The notes: a model not told the origin generated them from the letters alone. A DNA stretch of 64,000 nucleotides from Burkholderiaceae bacterium DAT-1 (GCA_019084025.1 JAHRBI010000001.1:310001-374000); one strand, 5' to 3'; positions 17,121 to 26,320 are shown, numbered from the stretch's first letter. Translations and numbers: made by a program.

Positions 17121-18007
17121 GTCACGCAATTGAACTGATCAATCTGAAGAAAACCTATCGCCCAATTGGGCGCCCGAAGGTCAATGCGCTGGATGATGTC
17201 AGCTTGCAAATCCATGAAGGCGAAGCGTTCGGTTTTGTTGGCCCCAATGGTGCAGGCAAAAGTACGACCATCAAAATCATTGTTGATGCGTTGAAAGCAG
17301 ATGCGGGTCAGGCACTCATTCATGGCGTTGATTCGCGTGAGGCTGCATCACGGCATCAGGTCGCCTATGTACCGGAGAGCCCCTATCTGTATGACCATCT
17401 CTCGCCGCTGGAAATTCTGGAAGCGGGTTGCAAGCTGCATCACGTTAAAAAGGATCAGCTGCAACAACACTGCATGCAGTGGCTGGAACGCTTCGATCTC
17501 GCTCGCGTTGCACGTGCACGGCTGCGTGGCTTTTCCAAGGGCATGGCGCAGCGCACTGCACTGGCCCACGCATTGGCGATTGAGCCTCGCCTGCTGATTC
17601 TCGACGAACCCTTATCCGGCCTTGACCCCGTAGGTCGCAAGGATGTCGTGGATATCCTGGTCGAATACCGCCGTGGTGGTGGCACCATCTTTTTCTCGTC
17701 GCATGTGCTGCATGATGTCGAACGCATGGCCGACCGTTTTGGCTTGATTCACAAGGGGAAAATCCGCACGGTCCAGTCACCGGATGAATTGCTTGCACGT
17801 GAACAATCGTTTTTGGTACGGACACGAGGTGACTTGGCAGTCGAAGGGCTGGCTGCTGACACAGGCAATCGCTGGTCGGGTGAAGCGTCGCAATCCGAAC
17901 TATGGCCACTGTTAAATCGCGCCCAGCTGGCAGGTCATGTAATTCAGGAGGTTCGCCCCTCCATGAATCTTGAAAAAGCCTTTTTCGAATTTATTGCGCA
18001 GGACTAA
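17117..18007 (+). CDS. ABC transporter ATP-binding protein
   Basis: A 296-residue ATPase with Walker A GPNGAGKST, signature FSKGMAQR, Walker B LLILDEPLSGLDP and switch histidine SSHVLHD. A C-terminal extension of about 75 residues follows, as in ATPases that pair with ABC-2 permeases. It powers the exporter encoded by the two preceding genes and overlaps the middle gene by ATGA. Confidence 0.93.
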   Translation: MSHAIELINLKKTYRPIGRPKVNALDDVSLQIHEGEAFGFVGPNGAGKSTTIKIIVDALKADAGQALIHGVDSREAASRHQVAYVPESPYLYDHLSPLEILEAGCKLHHVKKDQLQQHCMQWLERFDLARVARARLRGFSKGMAQRTALAHALAIEPRLLILDEPLSGLDPVGRKDVVDILVEYRRGGGTIFFSSHVLHDVERMADRFGLIHKGKIRTVQSPDELLAREQSFLVRTRGDLAVEGLAADTGNRWSGEASQSELWPLLNRAQLAGHVIQEVRPSMNLEKAFFEFIAQD

Positions 18008-18036
18008 AGCGGCAGTGAGTCGCACGAAAGCATTCG

Positions 18037-18807
18037 ATGGAACGACAATCTGTTTACGTGGGTAACAATACTGTACTGACTCGAACGGTATACGGACATA
18101 AGCTATACGTGTCAGGAGATGATATTAGCTTGGCCCCACATCTGATACTCGATGGATACTGGGAACCCTGGATCACCAATATGATTCAGAAAATGGTTTT
18201 ACCCGGTAGCACCATTATCGATATCGGGGCGAATGTAGGCTATTACAGTCTGATCATGGCTTCGCTGACAGGTGAGCAGGGGAAGGTATACTCATTTGAA
18301 GCCAATCCCCGTACATTTGATTTGCTTCAAAAAAGCATCGCCATTAACGGGTTCAGTTCCCGTATTTTGGCTGAGCAGCGCGCGGTTTACTCACACTCGG
18401 GCACACTTACCTTCCACTGCTATGAGCGCGAACAGGGTGGCTCATCCATCAACCAGCCGACATGCTCCGAGCCGTATTCAACCATTGAGGTGTCAGCCAT
18501 ATCATTGGATGAGCGCTTTGACGGGCAACGCATCGACCTGATCAAGATGGATGCAGAAGGCGCTGAATTAGCCATTCTGAAAGGGGCACGAAAGCTACTG
18601 CAGGCCAATCCGCAAATCAATATCGTCACCGAAATCAACAAGGGAGCACTCGAGTCGGCAGGTCATTCTGTCGCGAAACTCCTCCAATTTGCGGCAGAAC
18701 AGGGCTTTTCACCCTTGCTCATCGCAACCGATGGCACGCTAAAAGAAGTCGACGCACCGGAGCTTGAACGGCTCGGCGTGTCAGACATCATCCTGGCCCG
18801 GGATTAA
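18037..18807 (+). CDS. FkbM-family methyltransferase
   Basis: A 256-residue SAM-dependent methyltransferase. It shows the SAM motif IDIGANVGYYSLIMA, FEANPRTFDLLQKSI and IDLIKMDAEGAELAILKGA, the signature of the FkbM family. These enzymes O-methylate sugars or polyketides; here the neighbours are glycosyltransferases, so glycan methylation is likely. The gene starts 29 bp after the ABC ATPase and ends 3 bp before the next gene. Confidence 0.9.
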   Translation: MERQSVYVGNNTVLTRTVYGHKLYVSGDDISLAPHLILDGYWEPWITNMIQKMVLPGSTIIDIGANVGYYSLIMASLTGEQGKVYSFEANPRTFDLLQKSIAINGFSSRILAEQRAVYSHSGTLTFHCYEREQGGSSINQPTCSEPYSTIEVSAISLDERFDGQRIDLIKMDAEGAELAILKGARKLLQANPQINIVTEINKGALESAGHSVAKLLQFAAEQGFSPLLIATDGTLKEVDAPELERLGVSDIILARD

Positions 18808-18810
18808 GGT

Positions 18811-21063
18811 ATGCATACTGAAGCTTGGTTAAACGAGGCGACCGACGCATTAAAAGAAGGTGATGCTAACACTGCACTGACACTTTGCCGCGATATCCTG
18901 CAACAACATCCCATGCACCCCCAAGCATTGCAACTTGGAGGCACTGCCCATGTGCTGCAGGGTGATCACCTTTCAGCGGTTTTCTGGCTAAAGCTGGCTG
19001 TTGCCTTAAACGAAACCAGTATTGCACGAATGAATCTGGGTACAAGTTACAAGGCACTCGGGCTACTGGATCGTGCCGAACAACAGACATTGCGGGCACT
19101 GGAAATCAATCCGGGCAACGCTAATATCTGGATCAATCTGGGTGCGATTCTGGAGGAGTCGGAACAGTATGCTGGTGCGCTTCGCGCCTATCGCACAGCC
19201 CTTCAATTGTCCGATGATGGCCGCGCTCACTCGGGCATTGTGTCGATTTTGACAGCTACCGGAAAATTGAAATGGGCATCGCAATATGGCCTGAATGTGC
19301 TTGCGCGCATACCCGATCAACCCATTCTTCAATTCAACACAGGCCAGGCGCTGCTCGGGACAAATCAGCCTGCGCATGCACTCGCGCATCTTGAGTGGCG
19401 TAAATCATTAGGTTCCGAATATTGGAACGCATCCCACACTCCCCCGCCCGACTTGCCTCTGTGGGACGGATCGCTACAGTCGGGTTTAAGGCTGCTCATC
19501 ATCGAAGAGCAGGGCATGGGGGACATGATTCAGTATGCCCGCCACGCAGCCAAGTTGAAGCAGGCAGGGCTGAAACTAACCTGGATGGCACGTCAGCCAC
19601 TGCTACCCCTGCTGAAGGATTCGGACATTTTCGAACGGGTGAGGCATGACCAACCGGGAAATTGGTACGAATATGATGCATGGGTGCATGCGGGCAGTCT
19701 TGAATATCATTCACCGCAAGACGTGGGCTTCAGACATTATCTGCATGCAAACCAGTCAAAGCTAGACACATGGTACAGCATCCTGCAAGCGCACAAATCG
19801 CTTGGTCGGCCCCTGATTGGATTGAACTGGTCGGGCAATCCGCAACATCGCAATGACCACGAGCGCTCAGTGCCGACAACCGCTTTGCTTGAGGCCATTC
19901 GGGACTATCCACAATACACCTTTATCGCTCTTCAGCAGCCCGGCGTTGCATGCTTACCTGACAATGTACACGTTGTTGCCCAGCATATTCACGATTTCTC
20001 GGATACCGCTGCGCTGTTGTCTCTGCTGGATGGTTTTCTGACAGTGGATTCGGCACCCGCGCATCTGGCGGGGGCACTTGGCATACCGGCCGTTGTGCTT
20101 CTGGGGCGTAAACCCGACACACGCTGGGGCACATCGGAGGCAAATAGCCGCCTTTATCCAACCCTCAAACTCGTCCGTCGAGGCCGCTTTGAAACGTGGC
20201 AGCCCGCACTGCGTCGCGCCTTTGATACAATCGTACCACACCCCCATCAGCCGGAAGCCTTACACTTCCAAAAGGGCTCAAGCACCATGCAGCCAGACTT
20301 CACTGTTATTGTCACGACCCATCATCGCAGCACGCTCCTTCAACGCGCGCTTCAATCCATCCTCGCGCAAACTTTCCAGCATTTCGAGATCATTCTGGTG
20401 AGTGATGAGGGATCGGCGGCAACACATCATGTGGCAGGCCAGTACCTGCGTGAGCAGGACAAATTCCTGCGCATGCCCGGCATTCCGGGTCCTGCAGCCT
20501 CGCGCAATCTTGGGATGCAGCTTGCACAGGGGCGATTTGTACTGTTTCTTGATGACGATGATACTTGGCATCCCGATTTTCTGGCACACCTCATTCAACG
20601 ACCCGAACTAACGCAACATGCAATTTTCTATGTGAATTGCCATGTCATTCAGGAATGCAGATCCGAGCCATCCATCCCGGTCAAATCGGTTCAAATTGCG
20701 GATCACGTTGGCATTCAGGCGGAACGCATTGAATACGATAACTTTATTCCTTCAAACTGCATTGTCTTACCGGCTGAAGCAGCTGCGTGGGCCCGTTTTG
20801 ACCCGCAGCTCAGATGCCTGGAGGACTGGGACTTCCTGATTCAATTACACAGAAAGCGCCCATTTGTGCACCTGCCGATTTTTGGCCCCTACGTGCATAT
20901 TGACGAAGAGGAAGTTGGACGGAATAGTGGAAATGCCCTTGCGCGTGCAGTTGACTGGATGTCCATCTACGCTCGATGGCCGGTTCAGGCTGCACATCTG
21001 CGTGAAATCCGCCTGAAGCAGCTGGAGAGCTTCGGCTTCTCTCTCCCGCCCGAAGCGTTATAA
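18811..21063 (+). CDS. TPR protein fused to two glycosyltransferase domains
   Basis: A 750-residue protein with three parts. Residues 1-220 are TPR repeats (ALEINPGNANIWINLGAIL). About 240-470 form a GT-B domain similar to heptosyltransferase/GT41-like enzymes, with LLIIEEQGMGDMIQYARH and DSAPAHLAGALGIPAVVLLG. About 490-740 form a GT2 (GT-A) domain with FTVIVTTHHRSTLLQRALQSI and the metal-binding LDDDD near residue 580. Such fusions occur in protein O-glycosylation and capsule regions. It would assemble a glycan on a protein or lipid acceptor. Confidence 0.85.
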   Translation: MHTEAWLNEATDALKEGDANTALTLCRDILQQHPMHPQALQLGGTAHVLQGDHLSAVFWLKLAVALNETSIARMNLGTSYKALGLLDRAEQQTLRALEINPGNANIWINLGAILEESEQYAGALRAYRTALQLSDDGRAHSGIVSILTATGKLKWASQYGLNVLARIPDQPILQFNTGQALLGTNQPAHALAHLEWRKSLGSEYWNASHTPPPDLPLWDGSLQSGLRLLIIEEQGMGDMIQYARHAAKLKQAGLKLTWMARQPLLPLLKDSDIFERVRHDQPGNWYEYDAWVHAGSLEYHSPQDVGFRHYLHANQSKLDTWYSILQAHKSLGRPLIGLNWSGNPQHRNDHERSVPTTALLEAIRDYPQYTFIALQQPGVACLPDNVHVVAQHIHDFSDTAALLSLLDGFLTVDSAPAHLAGALGIPAVVLLGRKPDTRWGTSEANSRLYPTLKLVRRGRFETWQPALRRAFDTIVPHPHQPEALHFQKGSSTMQPDFTVIVTTHHRSTLLQRALQSILAQTFQHFEIILVSDEGSAATHHVAGQYLREQDKFLRMPGIPGPAASRNLGMQLAQGRFVLFLDDDDTWHPDFLAHLIQRPELTQHAIFYVNCHVIQECRSEPSIPVKSVQIADHVGIQAERIEYDNFIPSNCIVLPAEAAAWARFDPQLRCLEDWDFLIQLHRKRPFVHLPIFGPYVHIDEEEVGRNSGNALARAVDWMSIYARWPVQAAHLREIRLKQLESFGFSLPPEAL

Positions 21064-21182
21064 TCATAGTCATAGCATATGAGTATCCTGGGACAGGCTG
21101 TTCTCGTTTATATAATCCATCAATTTCAGATGAGATCAGCTCGTCATCCGGGAAAGCAACCTTGAGTTTGCCATAATTTATT

Positions 21183-22274
21183 ATGCTAAATATTTTTCAG
21201 ATCACAATCATTGACAACAAAAGCACACCCCAAAGTTACCCACAAGAAATCACCGAGAATTTCAACTCGGTTAAGCTTCATTACCCTGACGCCAATCATG
21301 TACTTCTAGATACCAATGATATTTTGGCTTTCCTAGAGCAGCATTTTGAGGCAGAAGTCCTGGATGCATTCAATCTGCTCGCGCCATACGCCTACAAAGC
21401 TGATCTAGCGAGATACTGCCTTCTCTACATCTATGGCGGCCTTTATATTGATGTTGGAATTCGCCTACTAAATCGACTCATCATCCCCATCGATAAAAAA
21501 TTCTACCTATTTAGAGACTTAACACATTCAAGCAATACGCCATGGGCAGTATCCAATGGTATTTTCTTCGCAAATGCCGGTTGTAACGAATTAAGAATCG
21601 CGATTGACCTGGTACTGGACAATATCAGGAAACGGTTTTATGGCCCAAATAGCCTTCACACCACCGGCCCTGCCCTATTTGGACGGGCATTCGCCATTGC
21701 AAACGATCCTAATGCGCTCGCCTGTGGCGAGGTTCGAAAATTAACTGCGGATTGCCATGAAATAAACATAGGCTTTGTTGATGCCTGCGGGAGATTGATC
21801 GGCCTAAGGAATAAGCCAAAAACAGTGCAATGTCTTGGCATTGAAGGAAGTAACTCGTACCCAGAACTATGGCACTCAAAACGGATTTTTGGGGAAACAA
21901 CTCTAGCTTGGCAGTTCAGCGATCCAGCAATTTACTGCCACCCCCATTTACGCGATGGTAGTGGTATTAGCATTATCAATGCCGACATAGGCTGTCAAGT
22001 ATACGGCCCCTATATAGCCCTAGAAGACGGCAGATATACCGTAACGATTCATTTCCAGCCCGAATCAATTCAAGGATATCCATATATTGATGCATGCAGT
22101 GAAAAAGGCTTCGTTACACATGCAGCCACTTCCACTGATGATCCTGCTCCTGCAGATGGAAAGATAATTTTAAACTTCGACCTACAAAAATCATGCCGAA
22201 ATTTTGAAATACGGATACATAGCACTCCTGGATTCTCAGGTCTATTCACTGGCTATACAATCCAGAAAAATTAA
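21183..22274 (+). CDS. DXD-type glycosyltransferase with an extra C-terminal domain
   Basis: A 363-residue protein. The first 230 residues match glycosyltransferases of the Gly_transf_sug (OCH1/capsule) type: KADLARYCLLYIYGGLYIDVG at about 71-91, with the DXD metal motif as YIDVG, and SNGIFFANAG. Residues about 245-363 form a beta-rich domain of unknown role, perhaps carbohydrate-binding. The gene is AT-rich compared with its neighbours, and 119 bp separate it from the previous gene, so it may have been gained separately. Confidence 0.8.
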   Translation: MLNIFQITIIDNKSTPQSYPQEITENFNSVKLHYPDANHVLLDTNDILAFLEQHFEAEVLDAFNLLAPYAYKADLARYCLLYIYGGLYIDVGIRLLNRLIIPIDKKFYLFRDLTHSSNTPWAVSNGIFFANAGCNELRIAIDLVLDNIRKRFYGPNSLHTTGPALFGRAFAIANDPNALACGEVRKLTADCHEINIGFVDACGRLIGLRNKPKTVQCLGIEGSNSYPELWHSKRIFGETTLAWQFSDPAIYCHPHLRDGSGISIINADIGCQVYGPYIALEDGRYTVTIHFQPESIQGYPYIDACSEKGFVTHAATSTDDPAPADGKIILNFDLQKSCRNFEIRIHSTPGFSGLFTGYTIQKN

Positions 22275-22300
22275 TCTGGACAACTCAAAGGAACCTTCAC

Positions 22301-22888
22301 ATGAAAACAGTTTTAAATGTTGGCGGGAATTCAAAGGAAATCCCTATCCCAAATTATTATTCGGAATATGCACATCTTCTGCTTGATATCGATCCCATGG
22401 GTTCTCCAGACATCTTGTGCGATGCGCGTGAGCTTGGAAAACTGAATCCAGCACAATTTGATGCAATTTATTGTTCTCATAATCTTGAACACTACTACCG
22501 GCATGAAGTAAAGGAAGTGCTACTTGGATTTCACCACGTAACGAAGGAGGATGGTCATATTGAAATCCGTGTACCGGATATGCGGGAAGTCATGCGTCAA
22601 GCCATCGAACGAGATCTGGATATTGAGGACACCCTATATATTTCTCCTGCAGGCCCCATTTCGGTGCTCGATGTTATCTATGGATTTGGCAAGCAAATTG
22701 AAAGTAGTGGGCAGCCATTCTTTGCACACAAAACGGGCTTTACACAACAATCATTAGCCAATGCACTGATTTTAGCTGGGTTCTCGCATGTTTACGGCTA
22801 TGCAGAAAATCTCGAAATCATCATGTATGCATTTAAATCAGAGCCCAACGATCTAATATGCACCACGCTCGGCTTGAATGTTGAATAA
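22301..22888 (+). CDS. SAM-dependent methyltransferase
   Basis: A 195-residue class I methyltransferase-like protein with a shortened motif I (LNVGGNSKEI), LLLDIDP, DAIYCSHNLEHYY and VTKEDGHIEIRVPD. It resembles Methyltransf_11 proteins found in polysaccharide gene clusters. It starts 26 bp after the glycosyltransferase and shares its lower GC content. The acceptor is probably a sugar, by context. Confidence 0.8.
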   Translation: MKTVLNVGGNSKEIPIPNYYSEYAHLLLDIDPMGSPDILCDARELGKLNPAQFDAIYCSHNLEHYYRHEVKEVLLGFHHVTKEDGHIEIRVPDMREVMRQAIERDLDIEDTLYISPAGPISVLDVIYGFGKQIESSGQPFFAHKTGFTQQSLANALILAGFSHVYGYAENLEIIMYAFKSEPNDLICTTLGLNVE

Positions 22889-22907
22889 ACCATTTTTTGG
22901 ACTTCGC

Positions 22908-23534
22908 ATGACCCTCCTCCTCGACCTCGACGGCACCCTCATCGATTCATCCCCCACCATTCTGCAAGGCTTTGCGATGGCCATGCAGTCATGCGGGGTA
23001 GAGCCCATCCGCCCGCTGACACACGATGTCATCGGCCCGCCACTCAAGGACACGCTGGCCACCTTAACAGGTCGCACAGAGCCGGATGTGCTTGAATCGC
23101 TGGCGAGCGCATTCAAATCCTGGTACGACACCGAAGGCTTCAAGCATACGGTGGTGTTTCCCGATGTGGCCGAATCTCTATCGGCGCTTTCCCGGCAAAC
23201 CAGGCTCTACATTGCCACCAATAAACGCCTCGCACCTACTCAGGCGATTCTGGACTATCTAGGCTGGACACCCTGGTTTTCCGGCATTTATGCACTTGAT
23301 AAGATTCATCCGGCCTGGGCGAACAAGGGCGAGATGCTGGCTGCACTAATGCAAGCTGAAGGCATTCAGGCTCACGATGCGCTTTATGTAGGTGACACGC
23401 TGGGTGACATGAAAGCGGCGCAGGCCAATCAGCTGGAATTTGTCGCAGCGACATGGGGATATGGTGATTTTTCGGATATCGCATGTAAAAAGCTGCATCG
23501 CCCACATGAGCTGATGCAGCTTTTAAATGGATGA
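22908..23534 (+). CDS. HAD-family hydrolase, phosphoglycolate phosphatase-like
   Basis: The protein has 208 residues from ATG 22908. Motif I is LDLDGTLIDS (nucleophile Asp), motif II is IATNKR, and motif IV is VGDTLGDMKAA. The cap is helical and inserted after motif I, as in Gph/PGP-type phosphatases. The substrate is likely a small phosphate ester. An ATG at 22878 is also in frame but places ten extra residues before the conserved start and overlaps the previous gene. It is convergent with rpoH. Confidence 0.85.
   Translation: MTLLLDLDGTLIDSSPTILQGFAMAMQSCGVEPIRPLTHDVIGPPLKDTLATLTGRTEPDVLESLASAFKSWYDTEGFKHTVVFPDVAESLSALSRQTRLYIATNKRLAPTQAILDYLGWTPWFSGIYALDKIHPAWANKGEMLAALMQAEGIQAHDALYVGDTLGDMKAAQANQLEFVAATWGYGDFSDIACKKLHRPHELMQLLNG
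23488..23524. terminator. Bidirectional terminator overlapping the HAD gene end
   Basis: A 12-bp perfect stem (23488-23499 with 23513-23524) with A-rich and T-rich ends lies inside the last codons of the HAD gene, just before the convergent rpoH stop at 23562. The A/T ends let it act in both directions. Confidence 0.7.
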
Positions 23535-23561
23535 CAGCACCCAACTCGATACCGGCTACCA

Positions 23562-24410
23562 TTAGGCCGGGATCAGCGCACCCTTCATCTTTTGCAGGGC
23601 TTTCGCTTCAATCTGGCGAATCCGCTCGGCAGACACGCCAAATTCGGCAGCCAGATCATGCAAGGTGGCACCACTGTCATCTTGCAACCAGCGCGCTTCA
23701 ACAATGCGGCGGCTACGCGGATCAAGCGCGTCCAGCGCCTGTTCCAGACCTTCGCTCTGCATATAGTCCTGCGCGCGACGCTCAAGCACCGCTACCGGTT
23801 CGCTCTGCTCATCTGCAAGCCAGTCGATGGGGGCAAAGCCCTCTTCATCGCCTTCCTCTGCGACCAAGGATACCTCTTGGCCGGAGAGGCGCATTTCCAT
23901 TTCCAGCACTTCTTCGCGCTTCACGCCCAACTCGTCAGCAATACGCTGCGCTTCAGTTTGGGTGAGCGTAGAAAAGCCGCTTTTCATGGAGCGGAGATTA
24001 AAGAACAGCTTGCGTTGAGCCTTGGTGGTGGCGACACGTACCAGACGCCAGTTGCGGATGATGTATTCGTGGATTTCGGCACGAATCCAGTGCACGGCAA
24101 AGGAGAACAGGCGAACGCCACGGCTGGGCTCGAAGCGCTTGACCGCCTTCATCAGGCCGATATTACCTTCCTGAATGAGGTCAGCCTGCGGCAAGCCATA
24201 GCCTGTATAGCCACGGGCGATCGAGACCACCACGCGCAGGTGAGACATCACCAGACGGCCGGCAGCCTCCAGATCATCATGATGGTGCAGCCTTTCGGCA
24301 AGGGCCGTTTCCTCTTCCGGTGTCAGCATGGGAATGGCATTCACCTGCTGAATATACTGGTCGAGACTGTCGCCACCGGCCAGAACTGGCGGAGACATGG
24401 TTGCACTCAT
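23562..24410 (-). CDS. rpoH: RNA polymerase sigma-32 (heat-shock sigma factor)
   Basis: A 282-residue sigma-70 family protein. Region 2 contains LIQEGNIGLMKAVKRFEPSRGVRLFSFAVHWIRAEI in parts, followed by the RpoH-specific box QRKLFFNLR (132-140). Region 4 ends with a helix-turn-helix (LHDLAAEFGVSAERIRQIEAKAL). RpoH directs transcription of chaperones and proteases at high temperature. AGGAGG sits seven bases before the ATG, a strong ribosome site. A CIRCE-type inverted repeat lies 49-75 bp upstream, suggesting repression by HrcA in addition to any RNA-level control. Confidence 0.95.
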   Translation of the reverse strand: MSATMSPPVLAGGDSLDQYIQQVNAIPMLTPEEETALAERLHHHDDLEAAGRLVMSHLRVVVSIARGYTGYGLPQADLIQEGNIGLMKAVKRFEPSRGVRLFSFAVHWIRAEIHEYIIRNWRLVRVATTKAQRKLFFNLRSMKSGFSTLTQTEAQRIADELGVKREEVLEMEMRLSGQEVSLVAEEGDEEGFAPIDWLADEQSEPVAVLERRAQDYMQSEGLEQALDALDPRSRRIVEARWLQDDSGATLHDLAAEFGVSAERIRQIEAKALQKMKGALIPA

Positions 24411-24458
24411 TTAAACACCTCCTGAAGCATCCGGATAACCCGGATAGTCGAAATGATA

Positions 24459-24485
24459 TTAGCACTCTAATGCACTGAGTGCTAG
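24459..24485. promoter_or_regulatory. CIRCE element (HrcA operator) upstream of rpoH
   Basis: TTAGCACTC (24459-24467), nine bases, GAGTGCTAG (24477-24485). The classical CIRCE is TTAGCACTC-N9-GAGTGCTAA, so this copy has one mismatch, at the last base. It lies between the starts of rpoH and the end of the FKBP gene, both transcribed leftward, so it can only serve rpoH. HrcA binding here would repress rpoH when the chaperonin GroE is free. Confidence 0.88.
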
Positions 24486-24565
24486 CCCTTCAGAAAGTTC
24501 CGGGTAAACACCTGAGCGTCTAAAAATCCCTATTTCCTTCATGGGTTTATATGGAATCGAACACT

Positions 24566-24904
24566 TCAATCGTCGCGGGTAAGCACTTCCAGCAGTTCAA
24601 TCTCAAACACCAGATCGGCGTTCGGCTGAATATGCTGACCAACCTGACGCTCGCCGTATGCCAGATGTGCGGGAACGTATAATTTTCGCTTGCCGCCTAC
24701 ACGCATCCCCATCAAACCGATATCCCAGCCCTTAATCACCCGGCCGGTTCCAATGACGCATTTAAACGGGGTGCCACGATCACGGGATGAATCAAACTTG
24801 GTGCCATCCAGCAGATAGCCGTCGTACCACGTTTGAATCAGCGCGCCCTTCACCACTTCCTTGCCGTCGCCCACCACGATGTCTTCCACTCGCAACATGT
24901 CCAT
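24566..24904 (-). CDS. FKBP-type peptidyl-prolyl cis-trans isomerase
   Basis: A 112-residue single FKBP domain with YDGYLLDGTKFDSS, GTGRVIKGWDIGLMGM and KLYVPAHLAYGE, the conserved pocket residues. No signal peptide, so it is cytoplasmic. It speeds proline isomerisation during folding. It lies upstream of rpoH on the same strand, 155 bp away, with the CIRCE element between them, so the two are probably separate transcription units. Confidence 0.93.
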   Translation of the reverse strand: MDMLRVEDIVVGDGKEVVKGALIQTWYDGYLLDGTKFDSSRDRGTPFKCVIGTGRVIKGWDIGLMGMRVGGKRKLYVPAHLAYGERQVGQHIQPNADLVFEIELLEVLTRDD

Positions 24905-25061
24905 CGTTCAACAATCTTTCATATCGTTATGCGCACGAATGATATTGTAATGCTTGGGTGTAACCGTGTTATGTCTACTGAAGTGTAAAGTCTAGTCAGC
25001 CAATGCTATCTGGCTGAAACAAATCACTGCCACACTAAACGTAACCAATTTGGGTGAGATC

Positions 25062-25784
25062 ATGTACGTATCCCGCGACAAATTATTGATCCTTGACGCC
25101 GATGGCACAACAGTCGATGCATTTTCTGCGATTGATACCACCTTTAGCCGTCATGGCATGGACATTGGCGACTTGGTACGCTTTCAAAAGCGACGCAAGT
25201 TGTTCAAGTATCTGGGTGGCATACGCGAACTTCCCAACAATATCCGGCTTCAGTTTGGCAAGCAGTCGCGCAAACGCCTGCTGGCCACCCTGACCGAAGT
25301 CTATCGAGAGGAGGGTGTGCTGTATCCCGGCATGGCGCCCTTTATCAAGCAGCTGTTAAATGAACCGGATCTGTATCTGGTACTAGTCACCCGCAATATC
25401 ACGCACAATCCGGCCGAGACCCTTTCACTGCTCTTTGCCCGTCACGATATTGATCTGCGCCGGTTTCATAAGGTGATTTGCCTCCCATTAAGCGAAAATA
25501 AGGATCTCACGTTCCAGAATCTGCGCGCCCAATTGGGCGTCAATCCGGCGCTGAGCTATGCCTGCGGCGACGAATTCAGTGATTATCGCGCTGCAATGTC
25601 CGCAGGTATGCATCCCTTTATGGTCAGCTACGGATTCGAGGATATGAATCGTCTGACAGAGCGTTTCAATATTCCACGCCCGCTCATTTCTGCCACGCCA
25701 GACGAATTGGCAAGCCGCGTCTGCCACGCATTGGGACTCAATGAACCCGATCAGGCAGCATCACTACCGCTTAGAGCAGGCTGA
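25062..25784 (+). CDS. HAD-family hydrolase
   Basis: The product has 240 residues from ATG 25062, which is preceded by GGTGAG; a TTG at 25050 is in frame but less likely. Motif I is LILDADGTTVDAF, motif II is LVTRNIT, a Lys lies in LSENKDLTF, and motif IV is ACGDEFSDYRAAM. These are the catalytic set of the haloacid dehalogenase superfamily, probably a phosphatase. The helical cap is basic (FQKRRKLFKYLGG, KQSRKR), unusual enough to suggest a polyanionic substrate, but that is only a guess. Confidence 0.8.
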   Translation: MYVSRDKLLILDADGTTVDAFSAIDTTFSRHGMDIGDLVRFQKRRKLFKYLGGIRELPNNIRLQFGKQSRKRLLATLTEVYREEGVLYPGMAPFIKQLLNEPDLYLVLVTRNITHNPAETLSLLFARHDIDLRRFHKVICLPLSENKDLTFQNLRAQLGVNPALSYACGDEFSDYRAAMSAGMHPFMVSYGFEDMNRLTERFNIPRPLISATPDELASRVCHALGLNEPDQAASLPLRAG

Positions 25785-25822
25785 GGACAACCCTACAGAG
25801 AGTAGGGTAAAATATGAGTCTG

Positions 25823-25851
25823 GGCGACATATTGGTCGCCTTTGTCTTTTT
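25823..25851 (+). terminator. Hairpin with T-rich tail before phnA-family gene
   Basis: GGCGAC (25823-25828) pairs with GTCGCC (25835-25840) and is followed by a T-rich run. It could end the HAD transcript or attenuate transcription into the PhnA-family gene that starts 20 bp later. Confidence 0.6.
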
Positions 25852-25870
25852 ATTGAACATCAGGAATCCC

Positions 25871-26215
25871 ATGAGCACCTTGCCCGCCTGCCCGCAATGC
25901 AACTCCGAATATACCTATGAAGACGGCGCAATGTACGTTTGCCCGGAATGTGCGCATGAGTGGTCAATTGCAGGAGAAGCCGCCGCACCCGCCGAAGAGC
26001 AACGCGTCATTCGCGATGCGCACGGTACGATTCTGCAGGATGGCGATACGGTGACCGTCATCAAGGATCTGAAGGTCAAGGGTTCGTCACTGGTTGTGAA
26101 AGTGGGCACCAAGGTGAAGAACATCCGCCTGGTCGATGGAGATCATGATATCGACTGCAAGATTGATGGCGTGGGTGCCATGGGTCTGAAGTCGGAGTTC
26201 GTCAAAAAGGCCTGA
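25871..26215 (+). CDS. yjdM: PhnA/YjdM-family zinc-ribbon protein
   Basis: A 114-residue protein with an N-terminal zinc ribbon ([21 protein letters not shown]) and a C-terminal small barrel ([41 protein letters not shown]). It matches the PhnA/YjdM family, named after a phosphonate operon in E. coli although a role in phosphonate use has not held up. Start 25871 is preceded by CAGGA. An upstream in-frame ATG at 25814 overlaps the terminator hairpin and is rejected. Confidence 0.92.
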   Translation: MSTLPACPQCNSEYTYEDGAMYVCPECAHEWSIAGEAAAPAEEQRVIRDAHGTILQDGDTVTVIKDLKVKGSSLVVKVGTKVKNIRLVDGDHDIDCKIDGVGAMGLKSEFVKKA

Positions 26216-26227
26216 TCAGGCTTTTTT
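26210..26227 (+). terminator. Terminator overlapping the PhnA-family stop codon
   Basis: A palindrome GCCTGATCAGGC (26210-26221) includes the TGA stop and is flanked by A residues before and six T residues after, as in a Rho-independent terminator. Confidence 0.75.
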
Positions 26228-26320
26228 AATCGCGGCATGCCCCACGGAGGGTCAAGGCTGGTTATGATTCACCCGATTCTGTTCGAGTGAATTGATCAAC
26301 CTGGTCTTCCGGATAGCCGC

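Noticed and set aside
10605-22888. Glycan island as a mobile element
   Set aside because: No integrase, transposase, tRNA or terminal repeats were seen; AT-richness alone is not enough.
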